From positions 1 to 64,000 of the forward strand of contig NZ_VRTT01000019.1 of the NCBI RefSeq assembly GCF_008017805.1: a stretch of 64,000 nt of DNA. Reading direction: 5' to 3'. Position numbers and translations under genes: made by a program. This DNA is from Paenibacillus sp. N3.4. Its GTDB lineage: Bacteria; Bacillota; Bacilli; Paenibacillales; NBRC-103111. Shown here piece by piece: positions 1 to 7,067 of the stretch; within the stretch, counting starts at the first letter, position 1; the number at the start of each line of letters is the position of its first letter. Below the pieces are notes generated by a model. That model ran no database searches, was not told the DNA's origin, and saw only the letters and a program-made list of their open reading frames with translations.

Positions 1-115
1 CATTTGATAGAGTCGTCATCAAAATAGGCTTTCGATCCTATTAAGCTCACATGATAACTGACGATCCATTTTGTTATACAGCGTAAGATTTCCATTGGTA
101 GAAAATTACCTATGG
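1..115 (+). mobile_element. Left fragment of IS630-family element, cut by Tn3-type insertion
   Basis: This stretch has no gene. Its last five bases (TATGG, 111-115) are the left copy of a 5-bp duplication whose right copy lies at 4918-4922, directly before the IS630 transposase. Rejoining 115 to 4923 restores a continuous leader ending in GGGGAGAG upstream of the transposase ATG at 4937. The stretch is therefore inferred to be the promoter/5' leader of the IS630 element. Neither terminal inverted repeat of the IS630 element could be recognised by eye, so the left boundary may lie outside the window. Confidence 0.65.
111..115. repeat. Left target-site duplication (TATGG)
   Basis: TATGG immediately precedes the GGGG terminus of the Tn3-type element and is repeated exactly at 4918-4922 immediately after its other terminus. 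A 5-bp duplication is the hallmark of Tn3-family transposition. Confidence 0.92.
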
Positions 116-151
116 GGGGTAATACCAGCGTAGCTGACACCACCCGCAAAC
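116..151 (+). repeat. Tn3-family left terminal inverted repeat
   Basis: Thirty-six bases starting GGGGTAATACCAGCGTAGCT are identical to the reverse complement of 4882-4917. After two mismatches the identity resumes for six more bases (ATGGAT). Length and GGGG start fit the usual 35-48 bp Tn3-family termini. Confidence 0.93.
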
Positions 152-275
152 ACATGGATAAAAATGTAAGAACCCTCCGAGTCTGAAGAGTTCTTTTTAT
201 GAGTGATAAATGTACCAATTGCGGCCTGTTTGTTAAACTAACGTTATCCGTTAGCGGAATGACCTCTTTTAATTT

Positions 276-731
276 ATGGTTGGTGAGGATGTCGATTCAG
301 AACGGTATCGATGCGATGTCTCCACTAATAAACGTCATCGTGTTGTTATGTTTCAGGATTTTGAGGGTCGAGAGATCCGTGTTGTTACAGATCTGATGCA
401 AGTTACGGCAGAACAAATCGCACAGATTTACAAAGCCCGTTGGCAAATTGAGGTGTTCTTTCGTTGGATTAAGCAACATTTAAACATTCCTACTTTGTTC
501 GGTACAACAGAGAATGCCGTGTATGGTCAACTGTTTGTAGCTTTAATCGTCTATGTCCTGCTAAAATGGTTGTTTGACACTACGAATTCAGTAGTTGCCA
601 ACCATGCAATTTTTTCATTTGCTCGATTTACACGTTTATTTAGCCTGAAACTACCCCCTGTTGAATGGGATGTAGCCATTCAACAAATTATTCAGATATA
701 CGACCCCCGGTGGGTTATTTGTGTTACATAA
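276..731 (+). pseudogene. IS4-family transposase, C-terminal fragment
   Basis: The 151-residue frame holds the C-terminal catalytic part of an IS4-type DDE transposase. The signature Y-(2)-R-(3)-E-(6)-K is exact in YKARWQIEVFFRWIK, which contains the third catalytic acidic residue. The first two catalytic aspartates and the N-terminal domain are absent, and the sequence upstream (170-275) shows no matching coding frame. It is therefore a dead fragment, left inside the left end of the Tn3-type transposon. Its stop falls about 70 bases before the 3' end of the convergent glycosylase gene. Confidence 0.85.
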
Positions 732-798
732 TTTGGTAATCAACAGGCCTGCTTCAAAAGTAAACAACTTTATTATCCCTATACAAATACAGGAAATA

Positions 799-1992
799 TC
801 AGTTCATAGACTCTGCCGAAATCGTCTCACACCCGTTGAATATCGCAAACTTTTGGAAACAACTGTTCAAGGCTGTTCGCAATTGCGTTGTTTGCTTCAC
901 ACCGTTCTCGTACCAGATGTTTTTAAGAACGAGCGTTCCAGTTTTTCGCTCCACGATTATCTCGGCTCGTCCAATGAAGCTTTCTCCATATAATAGAGGC
1001 AGCACATAATAGCCGAATTTTCGTTTGATTGCAGGCGTGTAAATCTCCCAGGTGTAATCGAAGCCAAACAATTCGTTGATAAGTTTTCTGTCCCATATGA
1101 AATTATCTAGAGGGGCAATAAGCTCGCAACGCAATTTCGGCTCCTGATTTTGCAGAACGGCTTCAATAAGCAGTAAATCCTCCGCGAGGCAGTACAGCAT
1201 ATCCTTCATTTGTTCCACGGCAACAGCAACAATGCGAGCTTCGTGTAATAGCTGGCGAAAAACCTCGGTGCGCTGTGCTGCTTTCAACCCCCATATATTC
1301 AGCCATGCATCTGACGCACGATTCCATAAGAGACCAACAGAGCCGATTCGACGCAGTACCCGCCACTTATGATGCTCAAGCTCATCCTCCAGCGGCTCTG
1401 ATGCATTCAGCAGATTTGGCTGTATGTACTTCTTGGCTATATCGTAATATTTACGCGTTCCTTTTTTATGATGGATAATCAACTCACCCGTCGAATACAT
1501 CTGTTCCAGCACCGATCGAGATGAATTGTTTCCACCGCTCCAGTGGATGGCCGATTGCCAAGAGAAATCTCCATCCAATTTTAAATCATCCGAACTTAGT
1601 GTACCGTGATTTTGGATATGAGCCCGTACTTGCGCTGTCAACGCTTCCATTTCGGGATAGCGTTCGGCATGTTGTCGGGCGGCTTGCCTGTATCGCTCAA
1701 AATACGGCCAGTCCTCGACAGAGATAATGGCCAGGTTCTTGTCGGGATAATCGACAAGGCTTCTATCCTCATACAGCAACTCGGCGAGCATTCCCTTGGT
1801 AAATCCCTTGATTCGCGACTGTAGCACCAATTCGGCGTTTTTTCCGCAAACATCGATGGGGTCGTATTGAATGCAGCTGACCTGCCGAGCAAAGTCCAAT
1901 ACGCCCTGCTTCTCACTAAATTTATATTCGCCCAAAAGTCCATGCTTCAACAACAGAAATTGCCGTGCCTGGCGGTTTGTTAATTGGATCAT
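799..1992 (-). CDS. YcaQ/AlkX-like winged-helix DNA glycosylase (HTH_42 superfamily)
   Basis: This encodes a 397-residue protein of the winged-helix HTH_42 superfamily, which includes E. coli YcaQ (AlkX) and Streptomyces AlkZ, glycosylases that excise bulky alkylated bases and unhook interstrand crosslinks. Residues 42-44 read Q-Y-D in the block CIQYDPIDV. This matches the Q-hydrophobic-D catalytic motif of the YcaQ branch rather than the Q-x-Q of AlkZ. The ATG at 1992 is preferred over an upstream TTG at 2148 because it has a good ribosome binding site (GAGGTAGGT) and starts where family homology begins (MIQLTNRQARQF). It is full length for the family and intact, unlike the transposition genes around it. 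It is transcribed in the same direction as the DinB gene 216 bp upstream. Activity on crosslinks is inferred from family only. Confidence 0.85.
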   Translation of the reverse strand: MIQLTNRQARQFLLLKHGLLGEYKFSEKQGVLDFARQVSCIQYDPIDVCGKNAELVLQSRIKGFTKGMLAELLYEDRSLVDYPDKNLAIISVEDWPYFERYRQAARQHAERYPEMEALTAQVRAHIQNHGTLSSDDLKLDGDFSWQSAIHWSGGNNSSRSVLEQMYSTGELIIHHKKGTRKYYDIAKKYIQPNLLNASEPLEDELEHHKWRVLRRIGSVGLLWNRASDAWLNIWGLKAAQRTEVFRQLLHEARIVAVAVEQMKDMLYCLAEDLLLIEAVLQNQEPKLRCELIAPLDNFIWDRKLINELFGFDYTWEIYTPAIKRKFGYYVLPLLYGESFIGRAEIIVERKTGTLVLKNIWYENGVKQTTQLRTALNSCFQKFAIFNGCETISAESMN

Positions 1993-2208
1993 GTTTGCAC
2001 CTACCTCTAGTTTAGTACAGTCGAAGATGGAGGGGAAAATAAAAACGAAGGCGTGAAGGGGAATTTGTTCACGTACTCGCTGAGGGTGTTTCTTGTACTT
2101 TTTATTGGCTGGGTGAGTCCAATGCAATACCGAACTCAAACCAACCAATCAGCCGCATATTAAAAACTCTAACTTTGAGGAGCCACTACCAAGGAAGACA
2201 TCTATTCG

Positions 2209-2676
2209 TTATTGCATTTCTTTTGTTGGACCCATCACAGGCGGTACTGGTAAGCCTGCTTGACGTAATAGCACCATCATTTGGCCGCGGTGATGTGTTT
2301 GGTGGTCAATTAAGAAACGTAATAATGAACCTTTTGTTGCAAGACTTTCTAAGCCTGTTTCTGTTAGCAAGTCCTCATTTGATAGCTTGGCTACCTCTTC
2401 CTTGACCGCCTCTGCTGCTTTTTCGTAAGCTGCTACAATTTCTCTTGCTGTCGCTGGAACTGGTTCATCTTGACCAATCATTGGTACAGTTAAACCTGCT
2501 AAATGACTAAAATAACCTGTTGTTTCTACTAAATGCCAGCCTAACCAACCTAGTGTACTATGCTCTTCAAAAATACTTTGTCCTAATTTGTCATCTGTTA
2601 CGGCTTGTAATACTTGCAATGTCCCTTTCACAGCCACTGCCCATTCCTTTAAAAAATCATCCACTTGTCGATACAT
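2209..2676 (-). CDS. DinB/YfiT-like metalloprotein (DinB superfamily)
   Basis: This 155-residue four-helix-bundle protein belongs to the DinB superfamily. Putative metal ligands are His48 (GWHLVE) and the H-x2-HHRGQ block at residues 125-132. The superfamily includes bacillithiol S-transferases (BstA/YfiT) and related thiol-dependent detoxification enzymes as well as DNA-damage-induced proteins of unknown role. The ATG at 2676 has an ideal AGGAGGAG ribosome binding site seven bases upstream; the longer frame to 2718 lacks one. It lies inside the Tn3-type transposon upstream of the glycosylase gene on the same strand. A role in clearing electrophilic toxins or antibiotics is inferred from family and neighbour; the substrate is unknown. 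Confidence 0.83.
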   Translation of the reverse strand: MYRQVDDFLKEWAVAVKGTLQVLQAVTDDKLGQSIFEEHSTLGWLGWHLVETTGYFSHLAGLTVPMIGQDEPVPATAREIVAAYEKAAEAVKEEVAKLSNEDLLTETGLESLATKGSLLRFLIDHQTHHRGQMMVLLRQAGLPVPPVMGPTKEMQ

Positions 2677-2848
2677 CCAAACTCCTCCTCTATCATTCAC
2701 GTCTCTTTTATCATACAAAATATTTGCTCAAAAGAAAAGGAAAAAACAAACATATGTTCTTGTTAAAAAATGCGTACAAAAAAACATCTGTATCCGCTAA
2801 ACTTAACTGCCCGTCCCCATTAATAAAATAAGTACCGAATTTATTTTT

Positions 2849-2935
2849 GTATACGGAACTTCGAGCTATTTGAGACTCTTATTGTCTAAAATATACAGTT
2901 TGGATATACTTATTCCAAGTACTAAGTTCCGATAC
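2849..2935. other. Candidate internal resolution site / divergent control region of the Tn3-type element
   Basis: GTATACGGAACTT (2849-2861) faces AAGTTCCGATAC (2924-2935), a near-perfect inverted repeat about 60 bases apart, with two further ATATAC copies between. The region lies between the divergent DinB and transposase genes, where Tn3 elements using tyrosine recombinases keep the res/irs site and promoters. The assignment is inferred from position and symmetry only. Confidence 0.4.
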
Positions 2936-2971
2936 TCACCGTTATAGAAACTTTCAATTGGAGGAAATAAC

Positions 2972-4347
2972 ATGAAACGGAATTGGGAACTGGACGAATT
3001 AATCGAACATTTTACGATCCTACCGAACGAGATGAGGTTGATCGAGAACAAGACTGGGGAAACCAGGATTGGATTTGCCGTACTACTCAAGTTTTTTCAA
3101 AATGAAGCCCGTTTTCCAACCCATAAATACGAAGTTCCCAAAGCGGTTATCGCATACATTGCAAAACAAATCTTCTCTGAGCCCGAATTATATGCTCAGT
3201 ACGATTGGACCGGTCGTTCGATCACCTACCACCGAACGCAGATCCGGGAATTCTTCGGGTTCCGAGAGGATACAATAGAGGACGCTCAGGCAATGACAGA
3301 ATGGCTATGCCAACATGTTCTGCACCACGATCATGAATTTGAGCATTTAAAGGAACGCGTTTACCGTCGATTTCATGAATTATAAATCGTGCCTCCTTCA
3401 CCGGACCGCATTGAGCGTTTGATCCGTTCAGCCATTCACACATATGAAGAATCCTTCTTCCAAGCGACATATCAAAAGCTGCCTTCCGCATCTTTAACTC
3501 TGCTAGACTCCCTGAAATTACGCGCCGCTGGCCAATGACCAGCTTGCTGGATATCTTAAAGGAAACCGATTTACGTATTTCGTTTACAGAAATGTTCAAG
3601 ACGGTGGCACATCGAGAGATATTAGACCGGGATACGCTGCAAAAGCGGTTGATCTTATCTCTTTACGGTTTGGGAACGAATACCGGTTTAAAACGTGTAA
3701 GCGCCGGTGATCACGGTGAAAGCTATAAAGATCTCCTTTACGTCCGACGCAAATTCATTCACAAGGATAACCTTCGCAACGCGATTTCCGAGGTTGTGAA
3801 CGCTATTTTCAAAGTTCGTATGCAGGAAATATGGGGTGAAGGAACAACCTCTTGCGCCTCCGATTCAAAGAAATTCGGGGCGTGGGATCAGAACCTTATG
3901 ACGGAATGGCATATCCGGTACCGCGGCCGCGGTGTTATGATTTATTGGCACGTAGAGAGAAATTCGACTTGCATCTACTCGCAGCTTAAATCGTGTTCTT
4001 CATCAGAAGTCGCCGCGATGATGGAAGGGTTGTTGCGCCACTGCACCGATATGGAAGTGGAGAAAAATTATGTTGATTCTCATGGACAAAGTGAGGTTGC
4101 ATTTGCCTTCTGTCATTTACTTGGTTACAAACTCATGCCTCGATTAAAAGCTATTCATACACAAAAGTTATACCGTCCGGAGCCGGGAATGACTGATGCA
4201 TATGCGAACCTGCAGCATGTACTCACGCGTCCGATTAATTGGGAACTGATCCGTCAGCAATATGATCAAATGATGAAGTATGCAACAGCTTTACGGCTCC
4301 AAATTCATCAAAGAAGCTGCCTTACGTGCCCACAGAGGAAGAATTAA
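2972..4347 (+). pseudogene. Tn3-family transposase TnpA, internally deleted, frameshifted and C-terminally truncated
   Basis: Residues from 2972-3385 are the conserved N-terminal DNA-binding region (MKRNWELDELIEHF). The reading continues after a frameshift in 3387-3530 ([20 protein letters not shown]), then jumps to the catalytic domain at about 3525-4300. Typical TnpA is close to 1000 residues; only about 450 codons remain, so several hundred central residues are missing. The first two catalytic aspartates are visible (ASDSKKF and YVDSHGQSE). The frame breaks off after YATALRL, before the region carrying the third catalytic glutamate, and runs into the recombinase fragment. The ATG has a good ribosome binding site (GGAGG). 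The protein cannot be an active transposase. Confidence 0.9.
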
Positions 4348-4874
4348 AAAGATACTATGAAGTGGTTTGGAAGGCTAAGAATTTTCAGGACATGATGATC
4401 GTGAAAACCCTCATGTATACAGGTGTCAGGGTCAGTGAGTTAATCAGAATCAAGCTTTCGGACATCGATTTTATTTACTGCCAGATCCGGATCAACAAAG
4501 GAAAGGGTAGCAAAGACCGCATTGTTCCATTTCCTCAGAGTTTCAAAGAGCTGCTGGCCATGCATGCAGATACGATGAAAAAGAAGCAAGCGGCCTATTT
4601 GTTTGAGTCCTCATGGAAGAAAAAGTACACAGACAGGGGAATCCGCAAGATTTTGGCTAAATATTCAGAGGAGGCCAATTTATCTCAAAACCTTTCTCCT
4701 CATAAACTGCGTCACTTTCTATTAACCTGGCTAAAAAAGCAGGGCATCGATGACGCACTTATTCAACCTTATTCCGGACATGAAAGCAGAAAATCTTTGG
4801 AAGTATACTCAAAGCTGGCAATTACCGATGCTCAAAATGAATATAACGAGGTTATTAATAAATTTCCAATTTAA
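4326..4874 (+). pseudogene. Tyrosine recombinase (XerC/TnpI-like), catalytic domain only
   Basis: This 182-residue frame starts with GTG and holds a complete tyrosine-recombinase catalytic domain. It has Arg in TGVRVSEL, Lys in GKGSKDR, the H-K-L-R-H box, the His of SGHES and the nucleophile Tyr in EVYSK. The N-terminal core-binding domain (about 100 residues) is missing: its coding frame emerges from the transposase remnant at about 4300 ([11 protein letters not shown]), so a deletion has fused the two genes. In intact relatives such as Tn4430 or Tn5401 the TnpI-type recombinase resolves cointegrates. Whether this half-protein is made or active is doubtful, although every catalytic residue is kept. 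Confidence 0.82.
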
Positions 4875-4881
4875 TCCATAC

Positions 4882-4917
4882 GTTTGCGGGTGGTGTCAGC
4901 TACGCTGGTATTACCCC
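4882..4917 (-). repeat. Tn3-family right terminal inverted repeat
   Basis: This is the exact reverse complement of 116-151. It begins seven bases after the stop of the tyrosine recombinase fragment and ends in CCCC, followed by the right TATGG target duplication. Confidence 0.93.
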
Positions 4918-4922
4918 TATGG
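4918..4922. repeat. Right target-site duplication (TATGG)
   Basis: Second copy of TATGG, matching 111-115. It is followed by GGAGAG and the IS630 transposase start, which shows where the transposon landed. Confidence 0.92.
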
Positions 4923-4936
4923 GGAGAGTGAAGTTA

Positions 4937-5999
4937 ATGGCGAGAACAAAAACAGTTCAATTTGACGATAAAGCAACGCGATTAGAAGAAGTTAAAATGG
5001 CTATGAGAGAAACAAGTGATAAACGGTTATACGAACGCTATCAGTGCATTTTCTTATTTCTTTCCGGTGAAAGCCGAATTCGTATTGCTGCCATTCTAGA
5101 TCGAAATATCGATACTGTTGGCGCGTATATTCGGACATATTGTTCAGATGGGTTAATGGGACTGCAATTAGATCACTCACCCGGACGCCCGACTCGTCTC
5201 ACACCTATACAAGAACAAGAATTATATCAAACCATCGTCAATAAAATACCCGCCGATGTTGGGTTTCCAGCGAATATGAACTGGACATCGGGATTGGTCA
5301 GACAATGGGTTAAGAAAGAATACCAAGTTAATTACTCCGACCGAGGGACAAGGCAACTGCTTTACCGTTTAGGCTTTAGTTACACGAAACCCACGTATAC
5401 CTTAGCAAAAGCTGATCCCAAGAAACAGGAAGCATTCAAACAAGAATTCGAAGAGATAAAAAAAATTGCTTCGTCGCGAAATTGATCGAATCCTGTTTGA
5501 AGATGAATGTATGATTCGAGATTATCAAGCCTTGGCTAATACGTGGTTTCCCAAGGGGCAACAGATAGTAATTCCAACTTACGGAAAACATCATGGTGCA
5601 AAACTGATGGGCACACTCGACTATGAAGCAGGTGAAATCTATTGGGAAGAACATAGTCAGTATGATGCCCAAGTATTCCTTTCTTTCCTGGAAAACATCG
5701 TTGCCAAATATCCTGAAGGAAAGACCGTGATGATTCTGGACAACGCCCGGATCCATCATGCAAAACTGATCCAACCGTTCCTGAAAGCTCATGTGCAGCA
5801 ACTTGAACTCTTTTTTCTACCTCCCTACAGTCCGCAGTTAAACTTAATTGAGGGCTTATGGGCATGGTTGAAAAAGTCGGTCATCTATAATGTTTTTTTC
5901 GCCACGGTCGAGGAAATACGAAGTGCAGTCAAAGCTTTTATTGAAGAAATTAGTAAAGATCCCCTGCAAATTATTGATCGTCTTTGCCTCAAGTTATAA
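4937..5999 (+). CDS. IS630-family transposase, two overlapping frames joined by a -1 frameshift
   Basis: The first frame (to 5485) gives the helix-turn-helix half (RIRIAAILDRNIDTVGAYIR). The second (from about 5466 to 5999) gives the DDE half: LFEDE, ILDNARIHH and NLIEGLWAW contain the three catalytic residues. The frames overlap at a run of eight A residues (about 5458-5466), a typical slippery site, so a programmed -1 shift would make a fused protein of about 350 residues, the normal IS630 length. The ATG at 4937 (MARTKTVQF) is chosen; the in-frame ATG at 4919 lies partly in the Tn3 target duplication. The Tn3-type insertion ends 20 bases upstream, so the native promoter is displaced to 1-115. 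Confidence 0.88.
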
Positions 6000-6059
6000 C
6001 AGAGTCTTTAATGCCGGATATTATAGTATAAATATACAAAATATTAATTGGAGGTTTTT

Positions 6060-6644
6060 ATGTACATACCTAAAACATTTGAGATGAATGAAAACGCAAT
6101 CATTTATGACTTTATTGAAAAAAATGGTTTTGCCATTTTATTCTCCCAGAAGGATGAAAAACCATTTGCCACTCATTTGCCCTTGTTTTTAGATAGACAT
6201 GAGGGATGCTTATATGGTCATATGGCAAAAGCAAATACGCAATGGGAAAACGTCAAAAATGAAGTGTTGGTTGTTTTCTCTGGAGCCCATTCATACATAT
6301 CGCCTTCTTGGTATGAAACGCCGCAATCTGTACCCACTTGGAATTATGTTGCTGTCCATGTCTATGGGAATCTGGAATTAATTGAAGATAACCAAAGTTT
6401 AATGCGAATTTTAGATGATTCGGTAACTTATTATGAAACAGGAAACCCGAATGCTTGGGATATGAGCAAAGCAGGTACTAATTTCATTGATAATTTGTCA
6501 AAAGCTATTGTCGGATTTAAAATTCAAATATCTAAAATAGAGGGGAAGTGGAAGCTAAGCCAAAACCATTCAAAGGAAAGACAAGAACATGTAATAAACG
6601 CATTGGAATTGCAAGAAGATGACAAATTCGAAATAGATTGCTAA
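6060..6644 (+). CDS. PaiB-like FMN-binding negative transcriptional regulator family protein
   Basis: This 194-residue protein matches the PaiB family (split-barrel, FMN-binding fold) over its full length: it starts MYIPKTFEMNE, followed by FATHLPLFLDR, GHMAKANTQW and PTWNYVAVHVYG, the conserved blocks. In Bacillus subtilis PaiB acts with the PaiA acetyltransferase in repressing sporulation and protease genes; no PaiA gene is adjacent here, so the role is uncertain. The ATG at 6060 has a GGAGG site six bases upstream. It is a single gene following the IS630 element and ending at a strong terminator at 6742. High A+T codon use resembles the mobile region to its left more than the glycan locus to its right. 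Confidence 0.85.
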   Translation: MYIPKTFEMNENAIIYDFIEKNGFAILFSQKDEKPFATHLPLFLDRHEGCLYGHMAKANTQWENVKNEVLVVFSGAHSYISPSWYETPQSVPTWNYVAVHVYGNLELIEDNQSLMRILDDSVTYYETGNPNAWDMSKAGTNFIDNLSKAIVGFKIQISKIEGKWKLSQNHSKERQEHVINALELQEDDKFEIDC

Positions 6645-6741
6645 GCTAATGCGAGAAAATTTAGAGAAACTTCCATAATGAAAATACTCTATTCGAAGGA
6701 ATGGGTATTTCTGTTTATTGCCGTGGAGTACGACTTCATAA

Positions 6742-6778
6742 AACCAGCAAACTTTGAGCTTGAGTTTGCTGGCTTTTT
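6742..6778 (+). terminator. Rho-independent terminator after the PaiB-like gene
   Basis: CCAGCAAACT pairs with AGTTTGCTGG across an eight-base loop and is followed by CTTTTT. It lies about 100 bases after the stop at 6644. Confidence 0.85.
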
Positions 6779-7067
6779 GCATGTCATTTGGGAACCACGA
6801 TTATAGGCTGTCGAAAATTCAGGTTGAATATTGTATCTTCTATGGATTCTCTATGTATATTCTATACTTTATCCATTCTGTTGGCTGTAAAATTAAGCGA
6901 ATATAAAGCTATGACTAAATTGAAACCGCTCTCAAAAGTGGTTTTATTGGTTTAATGTTAAAAAAAGGCGAGTGGAGGTGGACACGTTATAAGCAATCGA
7001 TGAAACAAATGAAAGGGAACAAGGAGTAGTCCTAAGAAAAATATAAATGGGTGGTGGGTAAAGAACG
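6779..7067 (+). promoter_or_regulatory. Intergenic leader of the S-layer glycosidase gene
   Basis: No open frame is supported in this 289-base stretch. A weak hairpin, AAACCGCT/AGTGGTTT (6923-6946), is followed by a short T-rich stretch and could be an attenuator or terminator. GGGTGGTGGG at about 7048-7057 is the likely ribosome binding region for the ATG at 7068. No convincing -35/-10 pair was identified. Confidence 0.35.

Larger units (their letters stand above)
116..4917 (+). mobile_element. Tn3-family transposon, 4802 bp, with passenger genes and decayed transposition module
   Basis: Both ends carry a perfect 36-bp inverted repeat (116-151 and 4882-4917) beginning GGGGTAATACCAGCG, the GGGG start typical of Tn3-family termini. 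The element is flanked by a 5-bp direct duplication, TATGG (111-115 and 4918-4922), the target-duplication size of this family. Inside, from left to right, are an IS4 transposase tail, a YcaQ/AlkX-like glycosylase and a DinB-fold protein (both minus strand), a candidate resolution site, a Tn3 transposase with large deletions, and the catalytic half of a tyrosine recombinase. The intact ends plus a broken transposase imply that it is non-autonomous now and would need a helper. The insertion interrupts an IS630 element between its leader and transposase start. Confidence 0.93.

Noticed and set aside
199-396. 65-codon frame upstream of the IS4 fragment
   Set aside because: It overlaps the IS4 frame out of register and has no family similarity. 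It is a chance frame in the transposon end.
5999-6040. Right terminal inverted repeat of the IS630 element
   Set aside because: TATTATAG-like sequence after the transposase could be an IS630 end, but no matching inverse was found in 1-115, so the boundary is left open.
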